A stretch of 14,955 nucleotides of DNA from CALJUZ01 sp003387805 (GTDB lineage Bacteria; Bacillota; Limnochordia; Limnochordales; ZCTH02-B6): contig CALJUZ010000133.1 in NCBI GenBank assembly GCA_937975235.1, forward strand, positions 1 through 14,955, in the 5' to 3' direction. The notes beneath the pieces were generated by a model. It ran no database searches, was not told the DNA's origin, and saw nothing but the letters and a program-made list of their open reading frames with translations. A program made the translations under genes and the position numbers. The first letter of the stretch is position 1. Each line of letters begins with the position of its first letter. Shown piece by piece: positions 1 through 7,395 of this stretch.

Positions 1-84
1 CGCCTGCGCTCTCCTGCTCCGGCGGCTCGGCAACGCCCCCGGAACGGCACCCCGGCCGCCTCCGCCCCCTGCTCCGGCGGCTCG
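1..84 (-). repeat. Partial copy of palindromic repeat, cut by window edge
   Basis: Bases 1-55 are the exact reverse complement of 8743-8797, inside the large palindromic element upstream of the class V aminotransferase gene. The match stops abruptly at base 56. A shorter piece of the same unit (17 bases, 68-84) repeats bases 13-29, so a second truncated unit follows in the same orientation. The copy runs off the left edge of the window, so its full extent and far arm cannot be seen. It is non-coding and lies upstream of the first importer unit. Confidence 0.85.
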
Positions 85-225
85 CCGTCGAATCTCGAAC
101 TGTCGGCGAAATGCGAATTTGACTTTGTCATAGTGAAAAGGAGGGTAAGCGGGAGTTGCACCGAATAACACGATTATCGACGCCGATTGGTGCGAGAATT
201 CTGTAGATTAGGAGGAAGGGGACGC
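85..225 (+). promoter_or_regulatory. Leader region of first binding-protein gene; possible short leader ORF
   Basis: This AT-richer stretch lies between the repeat and the first binding-protein gene and should hold its promoter. I see no convincing -35/-10 pair; TTGTCA at 125-130 is a possible -35 but lacks a good -10 at normal spacing. A Shine-Dalgarno-like GGAGGG at 140-145 lies 10 bases before a TTG (156) that opens a 16-codon frame ending at TAG 204-206, just before the ribosome-binding site GGAGG (211-215) of the main gene. The short frame could be a leader peptide or chance. Confidence 0.3.
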
Positions 226-1785
226 ATGGGGTCGCTTCGTAAGTTCGGTCTGTTCGTGGCATTGCTTGCTCTATCGGTCGCCGTACTCAGCGGACAGGTG
301 CTGGCTCAGCGCCAGCTGGTCATCGTGTCGGGCACCGACGCGGTGACGCTGGACGCGCACTACATCACCGATTCTCCTTCCGCTACGGTCGCGGAGCATA
401 TCGTCGAGCCGCTGCTGGAGCTGACGCCCGACGGCGAGATCGTGCCGCACCTGGCCGAAAGCTGGGAAGTGTCCGATGACGGGCTGGTGTGGACGCTGCA
501 TCTGCGCCGGGGCGTGACGTTCCACGACGGCACGCCGTTCAATGCCGAAGCCGTCAAGTACAACATCGAACGGATCATCGACCCGGCCAACGCGGTGCAG
601 TTTGCGTTTCTGCTGAACGCGGTGTCCGAGGTGCGGGTCGTGGACGAGTACACCGTGCAGCTGGTCACCAACGAGCCCTTCGCCCCGATGATCAACCATC
701 TGACCCACAGCGCGACGGGCATCCAGAGCCCCACGGCCATCGAGCGCTACGGCGACGACTACGCGCTGAATCCGGTGGGCACGGGCCCGTTCGTGTTCAA
801 GGAATGGGTGGCCGGCGACCATATCACGCTGGCCCGCAACCCCAACTACTGGGGTGAGCCGGCCAAGGTGGACGAGGTCGTGTTCCGGGTCGTGCCCGAG
901 GACGGCCCGCGCATGCTGATGGTGCAGACGGGCGAAGCCCACGTGGCCGTGCGGGTGCCGCCGGAGATGGTCGACGTGCTGGACCGCGATCCCAACATCA
1001 CGGTGGTGCGGACGCCCAGCGTGCGCGTGATTTACGTGGCGCTGAACAACTACCAGAGGGCTGACGCCCCCGTGAATCCGTTTACCGACAAGCGGGTGCG
1101 CCAGGCGGTCAACTACGCCGTCGACAACGAGGCCATCAACGAGTTCATCCTGAGCGGTGTGGGCCGGGCGCTGGACGCCCCCATCGCGCCGGGCGTGTTC
1201 GGTTACGAGCCCGTCTTCAAGTACGAGTACGACCCGCAGCGGGCCCGGGAGCTGCTGGCCGAGGCCGGCTACCCCAACGGCTTCCGGACGCAGCTGTACG
1301 CGCCGTCGGGCCGTTACCTGAAGGACATCGAGGTGGCCGAGGCCGTTCAGGCCATGCTGGCCGACGTGGGCATCCAGGCCGAGATCGTGACGATGGAATG
1401 GGCCACGTACCTGGACGTGACGGGTCAGCGGGCCGAGGACAACCCGGCGCCCATGATCATGCTGGGCTGGGGCACCGTGACCGGCGACGCGGACTACGGC
1501 CTGTATCCGCTGTTCCACACGAGCCAGTGGGTGCCCGCGGGCTCGTCCCGGTCGTTCTACAGCAACGCGGAAGTTGACCGGCTGCTGGAGCTGGCCCGGG
1601 CCAACCCGGATCCGGAAGTGCGCCTCGAGGCGTACCGGGAGGCCATGGCCATCATCATGGAAGAGGCTCCGTGGCTGTTCCTCCACGCGGAAGTGCAGCT
1701 GACGGCGGTGCGCACGTCCGAGGTTGAGGGCATCGTCGTGCACCCGACGGAGCGCATCATGGCTCACGACGCCAGCTTCAAGTAA
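226..1785 (+). CDS. ABC importer solute-binding protein, family 5 (dipeptide/glutathione type), copy 1
   Basis: Extracytoplasmic binding protein of a peptide-type ABC importer, 519 aa, a normal length for SBP family 5. The ATG at 226 is chosen because GGAGG (211-215) lies 10 bases upstream; an in-frame start at 187 has no such site. Residues 1-27 form a signal peptide (basic RK at 5-6, hydrophobic core about 8-21, likely cleavage VLA|Q after residue 27). There is no lipobox cysteine and the protein has no cysteine at all. Family features include a DGTPFNAEAVK segment near the N terminus, NPVGTGPF in the middle and VRQAVNYAVD from about residue 291. The C-terminal part (GDADYGLYPLF, later EEAPWLFLH) recalls the glutathione-binding protein GsiB, so short peptides or glutathione-like compounds are plausible ligands, but specificity cannot be read from sequence. 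It aligns end to end with the second binding protein in this window. Confidence 0.93.
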   Translation: MGSLRKFGLFVALLALSVAVLSGQVLAQRQLVIVSGTDAVTLDAHYITDSPSATVAEHIVEPLLELTPDGEIVPHLAESWEVSDDGLVWTLHLRRGVTFHDGTPFNAEAVKYNIERIIDPANAVQFAFLLNAVSEVRVVDEYTVQLVTNEPFAPMINHLTHSATGIQSPTAIERYGDDYALNPVGTGPFVFKEWVAGDHITLARNPNYWGEPAKVDEVVFRVVPEDGPRMLMVQTGEAHVAVRVPPEMVDVLDRDPNITVVRTPSVRVIYVALNNYQRADAPVNPFTDKRVRQAVNYAVDNEAINEFILSGVGRALDAPIAPGVFGYEPVFKYEYDPQRARELLAEAGYPNGFRTQLYAPSGRYLKDIEVAEAVQAMLADVGIQAEIVTMEWATYLDVTGQRAEDNPAPMIMLGWGTVTGDADYGLYPLFHTSQWVPAGSSRSFYSNAEVDRLLELARANPDPEVRLEAYREAMAIIMEEAPWLFLHAEVQLTAVRTSEVEGIVVHPTERIMAHDASFK

Positions 1786-1839
1786 ACGAGCGCACAACCG
1801 AAGGCACCGCGCCGGCGGACGGCCGGCGCAGCAGCGGCG

Positions 1840-1873
1840 GGAGGGGCTCGCCCGACGGCGAACCCCTCCTTTT
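1840..1873 (+). terminator. Intra-operon terminator/attenuator between binding protein and permease
   Basis: A 13-base-pair stem with one mismatch (arms 1840-1852 and 1857-1869) closes a 4-base loop and is followed by TTTT (1870-1873), the form of an intrinsic terminator. It lies between the binding-protein stop codon and the ribosome-binding site of the permease. Partial termination here would yield more binding protein than permease. A similar structure occupies the same place in the second importer unit. Confidence 0.75.
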
Positions 1874-1894
1874 GTCGACGGAGGAGAGGAAGCG

Positions 1895-2815
1895 TTGACG
1901 CAGTACATCCTGCGCAGACTGGTGCTGGTGGTTCCGGTCCTCATCGGCGTCTCCATCGTCGTGTTCTGGATGATTCGGGCCATTCCCGGCGATCCCGCCC
2001 GGGTCATCGCCGGCGAAGCCGCCACCGAGGAACTGCTGGAGCGGGTGCGTGAGCAGTACGGCCTGAACGAGCCGCCTCACGTTCAGTATCTCATTTTCGT
2101 GAAAAACGTGCTGACCGGGGATTTCGGGCGGTCCATCCGCTCGCGCCGGCCGGTCATTGACGAAATCCGGACGCGGATCGGGCCCACCGTGGAGCTGGCC
2201 GTGGGCAGCATGGCCGTGGCCGTCTTTCTGGGCGTGACCACCGGCATTTTAAGCGCCGTGCGGCCCAACTCGTGGGTTGACGCGGTCAGCATGTTCATCG
2301 CTTTGGTGGGCATTTCCATGCCCGTCTTCTGGCTGGGCCTCATGTTCATGTACTTATTTTCCTACCAACTGGAGTGGTTCCCGACGGCGGGGCGGGGGAC
2401 GTGGAGGCACTTGGTGCTGCCCGCGCTGACGCTCGGGCTCAGTTCCGCGGCCATCATCGCCCGTATGACGCGCTCGAGCATGCTGGAGGTGCTGCGGCAG
2501 GACTACGTGCGCACCGCCCGCGCCAAGGGGCTGGCCGAACGGGTCATCGTGCTGAAGCACGCGTTCCGCAACGCGCTCATTCCCATCATTACGGTCACCG
2601 GCCTTCAGTTCGGCAGCTTGCTGGGCGGCGCGGTGCTGACCGAGAGCGTCTTCGCGTGGCCCGGCATCGGCCGGCTTATGGTGGAGTCGATTATCGCCCG
2701 GGACTATCCCGTGGTGCAGATGTCGGTGCTGGTGGTGGCTCTGGCGTTTATTCTGCTGAATCTGATCGTCGACATTTTGTACGCGTACGCGGATCCGACC
2801 ATCCGCTACGATTGA
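1895..2815 (+). CDS. ABC importer permease, DppB/GsiC type, copy 1
   Basis: Inner-membrane permease subunit of the peptide-type importer, 306 aa, usual for DppB/OppB/GsiC. The start is TTG 1895, with GGAGG at 1880-1884 ten bases upstream; the translated N terminus (MTQYILRRL then a long hydrophobic helix) matches the family, whereas the frame further upstream has no family features. Visible features are the N-terminal helix followed by IPGDPA, the QYGLNEPPHVQY loop, several hydrophobic segments, and the cytoplasmic EAA coupling loop (YVRTARAKGLAER, about residues 204-216, then KHAFRNALIP), which docks on an ABC ATPase. The ending DPTIRY is typical. It probably pairs with the DppC-type permease that starts 12 bases after its stop. 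The partner ATPases are not in this window. It has a close paralogue at 5556-6500. Confidence 0.93.
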   Translation: MTQYILRRLVLVVPVLIGVSIVVFWMIRAIPGDPARVIAGEAATEELLERVREQYGLNEPPHVQYLIFVKNVLTGDFGRSIRSRRPVIDEIRTRIGPTVELAVGSMAVAVFLGVTTGILSAVRPNSWVDAVSMFIALVGISMPVFWLGLMFMYLFSYQLEWFPTAGRGTWRHLVLPALTLGLSSAAIIARMTRSSMLEVLRQDYVRTARAKGLAERVIVLKHAFRNALIPIITVTGLQFGSLLGGAVLTESVFAWPGIGRLMVESIIARDYPVVQMSVLVVALAFILLNLIVDILYAYADPTIRYD

Positions 2816-2820
2816 GGGGG
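2814..2820 (+). promoter_or_regulatory. Ribosome-binding site that selects GTG 2828
   Basis: GAGGGGG overlaps the stop codon of the preceding permease and lies 7 bases before GTG 2828. The in-frame TTG at 2822 is only 1 base away, too close for initiation, so the GTG is preferred. Confidence 0.55.
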
Positions 2821-2827
2821 CTTGGCG

Positions 2828-3739
2828 GTGGGAACCCTCGAACATAGCCTGAAACCTGCTGCCCAGGGCGATCCGGCGCCGGCGGGCGCGGCCCGGGAGG
2901 CGACGCGTGTCCGGTCGGTGTGGCGGCGGCTGCGCCGCAACCGGCTGGCCATGCTGGGGCTGGTCATCATCACGGCTTTCGTGCTGATGGCCGTTTTCGC
3001 CCCGTGGGTGGCCACCCACGACCCGACCCAGTCCAGCCTGCGGCACCGGCTCGCGCCGCCGTCCAGCGAGCACTGGCTCGGCAACGACGAGCTGGGGCGG
3101 GACCTTTTCAGCCGCCTGGTGTGGGGCGCCCGCATTTCGCTGCGCATCGGCGTCATCTCCATCGGCATCGGCATCGCTTTCGGCGTGCCGCTGGGACTGG
3201 TGTCGGGCTACTACGGGCGCTGGGTGGACATGATCGTGCAGCGGCTGATCGACGTGATGCTGGCCTTCCCGGGCATTTTGCTGGCCATCGTGCTGGTCAG
3301 CGCCCTGGGCGTGGGCCTGGAGAACGTCATGCTGGCGGTCGGCATCGTCTCCATTCCGACGTACGCGAGGATCGTGCGCGGATCGGTGCTGGCGCTGAAA
3401 GAAGCGGAATTCGTGCAGGCGGCCCGGGCGGCGGGGGCGCGGGACGCGGCCATCATCGTCAAGCACATTTTGCCCAACTGCATGGCGCCCATCATCGTGC
3501 AGTCGTCGCTGCAGGTGGGTTCGGCCATTTTGTGGGCGGCGGGGCTCGGCTTTCTCGGCCTCGGCGCGCAGCCGCCGGAGCCCGAATGGGGTACCATCCT
3601 GAGCCGCGGCCGGCAGTACATTATGGTGGCGCCGCACATTACTACGTTCACGGGCCTGGCCATCATGCTGGTGGTGCTGGGCTTCAACCTGCTGGGCGAC
3701 GGCCTGCGCGACGCCCTGGATCCCCGTCTCAAAGACTGA
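2828..3739 (+). CDS. ABC importer permease, DppC/GsiD type, copy 1
   Basis: Second permease subunit of importer unit 1, 303 aa from GTG 2828 (305 aa if TTG 2822 is used). The order fits DppC/OppC/GsiD: a soluble N-terminal tail of about 30 residues, a first transmembrane helix (AMLGLVIITAFVLMAVF) within an OppC N-terminal domain, the signature HWLGNDELGRDLFSRL, further membrane segments, and an EAA loop (EFVQAARAAGARD, then KHILPNCMAPI) for ATPase contact. The ending GDGLRDALDPRLKD is characteristic. It should form the heterodimeric membrane channel with the DppB-type subunit just upstream. Importer unit 1 ends here; no ATPase gene follows. The paralogue is at 6493-7389. Confidence 0.93.
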   Translation: MGTLEHSLKPAAQGDPAPAGAAREATRVRSVWRRLRRNRLAMLGLVIITAFVLMAVFAPWVATHDPTQSSLRHRLAPPSSEHWLGNDELGRDLFSRLVWGARISLRIGVISIGIGIAFGVPLGLVSGYYGRWVDMIVQRLIDVMLAFPGILLAIVLVSALGVGLENVMLAVGIVSIPTYARIVRGSVLALKEAEFVQAARAAGARDAAIIVKHILPNCMAPIIVQSSLQVGSAILWAAGLGFLGLGAQPPEPEWGTILSRGRQYIMVAPHITTFTGLAIMLVVLGFNLLGDGLRDALDPRLKD

Positions 3740-3930
3740 CGCTTGGCGGCGGGCGCCCGGCGCCGGGGAAGGCTCGGACTCGGCCGCCTTGTTGCTACAG
3801 ATATCGACGAAGCATCGAATTGACTGCACACTCGCCGCGAGTTCAGACGAAACGCGTCCGCTTGGCAGGAAATGTCTATTGGCTATGGAATAACCGTTCT
3901 TAATCAATGCGAAAAAGGAGTGTTGTGCCC
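3740..3930 (+). promoter_or_regulatory. Intergenic region: possible weak terminator and promoter of importer unit 2
   Basis: Just after the permease stop is a GC-rich segment (3745-3788) able to form imperfect hairpins, with GGCGGC and GCCGCC at its ends and TTGTT after it: at best a weak terminator for unit 1. The remainder is AT-richer. TTGGCA at 3862-3867 and TATGGA at 3884-3889, 16 bases apart, are a possible but poor promoter for the second binding-protein gene. GGAG at 3917-3920 is that gene's ribosome-binding site. I see no coding sequence or repeat here. Confidence 0.35.
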
Positions 3931-5472
3931 ATGGTCGGAAAGGGACGGATGCTCGTCCTGGCTTTCGTCCTCGGCGCGATGCTGCTGGGCGCGGCGCCGT
4001 TTCACGGCGTGTACGCCCAGACGCTGACCATCGTGCAGGGGACCGACATCGAGAGCCTGGACGTGCACGTCGTCACGTCGTCTCCTTCGTACGCAGTCTT
4101 GGATCACATCTTTGAGACGCTGTTCGAGCTGAGCCCTGAAGGCGACATCATCTACCGCCTGGCCACGGGCTTCGAAGTCGGACCCGACGGACGCACGTAT
4201 ATCATCACGCTCCGCGAAGGCGTCACCTTCGCCGACGGCACGCCCTTCAACGCGGAGGCCGTGAAGGCCAACCTGGAGCGTATTCTGGATCCTGAGACGC
4301 GGGCGGCTTACGCCAACCTCATCAGCCCCATCACGGAAATCAACGTGATTGACGATTACACCGTCGAGCTTCGCAGCGACGAGCCTTTCGGCCCGATTCA
4401 GGTCCACCTGGCTCACTCCGGGATGGGCATGATCAGCCCCGCGGTCCTGGCCCGGGGCAACGACTACGTGGCCGCCAATCCGGTGGGCACCGGGCCCTTT
4501 GAGCTGGTGGAGTGGCGCCAGGGCGAGCAGGTCGTCCTGCGCAAGCGGGCGGACTACTGGGGCGAGCCCGCCAAGCTGGACGGCATCGTGTTCCGCACCA
4601 TCGTCGACGACGGCGCGCGGCTGCTGGAGCTGGAGGCGGGCACCGCGGACGTGGCCATCCGCATTCCGCCCACCGAGTGGCAGCGCATCGACGCCAATCC
4701 CAACATGAAGGTGGACCGCACCACGGGTCTGCGGACCATCTACCTGTACTTCAACGTGACGAAGCCGCCCTTTGACGACGCGCGGGTGCGCCAGGCCTTC
4801 AACTACGCCGTGAACAACGACGCCATCGTCACGGCGCTGCTGGCCGGCGCGGGGCGGCCGTCCGACGCGCCCATGGCGCCGGCGGTGTTCGGCTACTCGC
4901 CCCAGACGCCGTACACGTACAATCCGCAGCGGGCCCGCCAGATGCTGGAGGAGGCCGGCTTTGACTTCAGCCGGACGTATACCATCCACCACCCGACGGG
5001 CCGCTACAACCAGGACGCGCTCATCGCCCAGGCCGTGCAGCAGAACCTGCGGGCCATCGGCGTGCAGACCGAGCTGGTCACCATGGAGTGGACCACGTAC
5101 CTTGATTTCGTCCGCCGCCCGGTGGAGGACAACGAGGTCGAGATCGCGCTGCTGGGCTGGGGCGTGGCGACCATGGACGCGGACTACGCCCTGGTCGAGA
5201 TGTTCCACTCGCGGCAGTGGCCGCCGGCCGGATTCAACCTGGGCTTCTACCACAACCCGGCCGTGGACGCCGCGCTGGACGAGGGCCGCTTCAATGCGGA
5301 TCCGGAAGCCCGTCTGGCTGCCTACGCCGAGGCGCAGCGGCTCATCTGGGAGGACGCGCCGTGGATCTTCCTCCACAGCGAACTGCAGCTGACGGGCCTG
5401 CGGGCCAATATCGAAGGGTTCGTCGTGCACCCGACCGAGCGGTACTTGGCGCATCAGGCGGAGAAGCACTGA
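3931..5472 (+). CDS. ABC importer solute-binding protein, family 5 (dipeptide/glutathione type), copy 2
   Basis: Binding protein of the second importer unit, 513 aa. ATG 3931 is preferred because AAGGAG (GGAG at 3917-3920) lies 10 bases upstream; the in-frame ATG at 3907 has no ribosome-binding site. Residues 1-29 form a signal peptide with likely cleavage VYA|Q after residue 29. As in copy 1 there is no lipobox cysteine and no cysteine anywhere, so it should be secreted as a soluble protein. It shares with copy 1 the segments DGTPFNAEAVK, NPVGTGPF, DYWGEPAK (NYWGEPAK in copy 1), VRQAFNYAVN (from about residue 286), VTMEWTTYLD and VVHPTER near the C terminus, and aligns along its whole length, so the two are clear paralogues. 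Many other positions differ, which allows different ligands. It resembles GsiB in its C-terminal part; the true ligand is unknown. Confidence 0.93.
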   Translation: MVGKGRMLVLAFVLGAMLLGAAPFHGVYAQTLTIVQGTDIESLDVHVVTSSPSYAVLDHIFETLFELSPEGDIIYRLATGFEVGPDGRTYIITLREGVTFADGTPFNAEAVKANLERILDPETRAAYANLISPITEINVIDDYTVELRSDEPFGPIQVHLAHSGMGMISPAVLARGNDYVAANPVGTGPFELVEWRQGEQVVLRKRADYWGEPAKLDGIVFRTIVDDGARLLELEAGTADVAIRIPPTEWQRIDANPNMKVDRTTGLRTIYLYFNVTKPPFDDARVRQAFNYAVNNDAIVTALLAGAGRPSDAPMAPAVFGYSPQTPYTYNPQRARQMLEEAGFDFSRTYTIHHPTGRYNQDALIAQAVQQNLRAIGVQTELVTMEWTTYLDFVRRPVEDNEVEIALLGWGVATMDADYALVEMFHSRQWPPAGFNLGFYHNPAVDAALDEGRFNADPEARLAAYAEAQRLIWEDAPWIFLHSELQLTGLRANIEGFVVHPTERYLAHQAEKH

Positions 5473-5497
5473 CGACGGAGCGACACTGAACGAACGG

Positions 5498-5540
5498 GCG
5501 GGGGGCGGGCCGGCCGTTTTGCCCGCCCCCGCTTGTCTTT
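5498..5540 (+). terminator. Intra-operon terminator/attenuator in importer unit 2
   Basis: Arms 5498-5510 and 5521-5532 pair over 12 G/C base pairs with a single bulged G, closing a 10-base loop; the T-rich tail TTGTCTTT (5533-5540) follows. It sits between the binding-protein stop and the permease ribosome-binding site, exactly as at 1840-1873 in unit 1, although the sequences differ. It probably lowers permease expression relative to the binding protein. Confidence 0.68.
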
Positions 5541-5555
5541 GCGGAGGTTGGCCGC

Positions 5556-6500
5556 GTGCTGCCTTACATTGCGCGAAGGCTGCTGTATGCGATACCGACG
5601 CTGCTGGGCGTGACGTTTCTCGTCTTCGTCTCGGTCCGGCTCATTCCGGGTGACCCGGCCGTGGCCATCGCCGGCGAGCGGGCGACGCCCGAACTCATCG
5701 AGCAGGTGCGGCTGGAACTGGGCCTGGATCAGCCGCTGCTGACCCAGTACGGCCGGTTCCTGCTCGGGCTGGTGCAGGGCGATTTGGGGACGTCGCTGCG
5801 CACGCGGCTGCCCGTCGCGCCGGAGGTGTGGCGGCGGCTGGGGCAGACGCTGCTGCTGGCCGCGGCCAGTCTGCTGCTGGCGTCGGTGGTGGGCATGTTT
5901 TTGGGCATCGTGTCCGCGACGCGCCCGTATTCCATCTTTGACAACGCCGGGATGGTCTTGGCGCTTCTGGGCGTTTCCACGCCGGTGTTTTGGCTCGGAC
6001 TTATGTTAATGCTCGTGTTTTCGGTCGAGCTGCCCAAGATGCTGCAGCTGAGCGGCCCGATCCTTCCGCCCACCGGCTCGGGCACCTGGAAGCACCTGGT
6101 CATGCCCGCGGTGACGCTGGGGGCCTACTCCACCGGCATCATCGCCCGCATGACCCGGTCGTCCATGCTGGACGTCATCGGCCACGACTACATCCGCACG
6201 GCCCGGGCCAAGGGGCTGTCGGAACGGGTTGTGACGTACCGCCACGCGCTGCGCAACGCGCTGGTGCCGGTCATCACCGTGCAGGGACTGCAGTTCGGCA
6301 CGCTGTTGGGCGGGGCGGTGCTGACCGAGTCGGTGTTCGCGTGGCCGGGCTTGGGGCGCTACTTGGTGGACGCGATTTTTCTTCGGGACTACCCGGTGGT
6401 GCAGGCGGCAATCCTGGTTATCGCCGTGGGGTTTATCATTATCAACCTAGTCGTCGACTTGGTGTACGGGCTGGTGGACCCGAGGATTCGCTATGGCTGA
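5556..6500 (+). CDS. ABC importer permease, DppB/GsiC type, copy 2
   Basis: Inner-membrane permease of importer unit 2, 314 aa, starting at GTG 5556 with GGAGG (5543-5547) 8 bases upstream. It has the same layout as the copy at 1895-2815: N-terminal helix then IPGDPAVAIAGE, several hydrophobic segments, an EAA loop (YIRTARAKGLSERV, then RHALRNALVPV), the motif GAVLTESVFAWPGLGRYLVD and the ending DPRIRYG. It carries a few extra residues in the loop before the EAA region (PKMLQLSGPILPPTGSG) compared with the first copy. Its last 8 bases overlap the start of the next permease, which suggests translational coupling. Its ATPase partner is not encoded here. Confidence 0.93.
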   Translation: MLPYIARRLLYAIPTLLGVTFLVFVSVRLIPGDPAVAIAGERATPELIEQVRLELGLDQPLLTQYGRFLLGLVQGDLGTSLRTRLPVAPEVWRRLGQTLLLAAASLLLASVVGMFLGIVSATRPYSIFDNAGMVLALLGVSTPVFWLGLMLMLVFSVELPKMLQLSGPILPPTGSGTWKHLVMPAVTLGAYSTGIIARMTRSSMLDVIGHDYIRTARAKGLSERVVTYRHALRNALVPVITVQGLQFGTLLGGAVLTESVFAWPGLGRYLVDAIFLRDYPVVQAAILVIAVGFIIINLVVDLVYGLVDPRIRYG

Positions 6501-7389
6501 GCAGACACGGTCTTTCATCGGTCAAACGCCGGCGGCGCCCGCCGGCCGCGGGACCGCCCGCCTCGTCTGGCGGCGCTTCGCCCGCCGCCCGGCGGCCTTG
6601 TTCGGGCTGGCCATCATTCTTGTGTTTCTCATCGTCGCCGTCGGCGCGCCGTACATCGCACCGTACGACCCGGACGAGGCCGACTTTTTCCGCGCCCGTC
6701 AGGGGCCGTCCCGGGACCACTGGCTGGGCACCGACGAGCTGGGCCGGGACGTGTTTTCGAGGCTGCTTTACGGCGCGAGAATTTCGCTGCGCATCGGGCT
6801 CATCGCGGTGGGCATCGGCGTGGGCGTCGGGGTGCCGCTGGGGGTTGTCGCGGGCTACTACGGCGGCGCGGTGGACAACATCGTCATGCGCCTGGTGGAT
6901 ATCATGCTGTCGTTCCCCAGCATCTTGCTGGCCATCGGCTTGGTGGCCATCCTCGGGCCGGGCCTGGAGAACGCCATCATCGCCGTGGGTGTGGTGGCCA
7001 TTCCCGTCTACATTCGCCAGGTGCGGGCCAGCGTGCTGGGGGTGAAGGAGCTGGAGTTCGTGGCCGCGGCCAGGGCCGCCGGCGCTTCCGACGCCCGCAT
7101 CATGTGGGTGCACGTGCTTCCGCAGTGCATCAGCCCCATTCTCGTGCAGTCGTCGCTGCAAATTGCCGCGGCCATCTTGTCCGCGGCCGGGCTGGGCTTC
7201 CTGGGTCTGGGCGCGCCGGCGGACGTACCGGAGTGGGGCACCATGCTGGCCAAAGGCCGGCAATACGTGTTCAGCGCTTCGCATTTGACGACGTTTCCCG
7301 GGCTGGCCATCATGCTGGTGGTCATGGGATTCAACCTGGTGGGCGACGGTCTGCGGGACGCGCTGGACCCGCGTCTGAGAGGCAGGTAA
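6493..7389 (+). CDS. ABC importer permease, DppC/GsiD type, copy 2
   Basis: Second permease of importer unit 2, 298 aa. ATG 6493 overlaps the preceding gene by 8 bases and has GAGGA (6482-6486) 6 bases upstream. Features: cytoplasmic N-terminal tail, first membrane helix (LFGLAIILVFLIVAVGAPYI), the OppC-type motif HWLGTDELGRDVFSRLLYGARISLR in its usual place, several more membrane segments, the EAA loop (LEFVAAARAAGASDARI) and the ending GDGLRDALDPRLRGR. It aligns throughout with the copy at 2828-3739. It would form the channel heterodimer with the subunit just upstream. The M24-family gene begins 6 bases after its stop, so the two are very likely co-transcribed. Confidence 0.93.
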   Translation: MAEQTRSFIGQTPAAPAGRGTARLVWRRFARRPAALFGLAIILVFLIVAVGAPYIAPYDPDEADFFRARQGPSRDHWLGTDELGRDVFSRLLYGARISLRIGLIAVGIGVGVGVPLGVVAGYYGGAVDNIVMRLVDIMLSFPSILLAIGLVAILGPGLENAIIAVGVVAIPVYIRQVRASVLGVKELEFVAAARAAGASDARIMWVHVLPQCISPILVQSSLQIAAAILSAAGLGFLGLGAPADVPEWGTMLAKGRQYVFSASHLTTFPGLAIMLVVMGFNLVGDGLRDALDPRLRGR

Positions 7390-7395
7390 TGAGAC

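Noticed and set aside
1724..1894. 57-residue N-terminal extension of the first DppB-type permease
   Set aside because: It would overlap the binding-protein gene and read through the terminator hairpin, and it lacks family features. TTG 1895 has GGAGG at proper spacing.
3820..3848. Promoter with TTGACT (3820-3825) as -35
   Set aside because: No -10-like hexamer occurs at 15-19 bases downstream.
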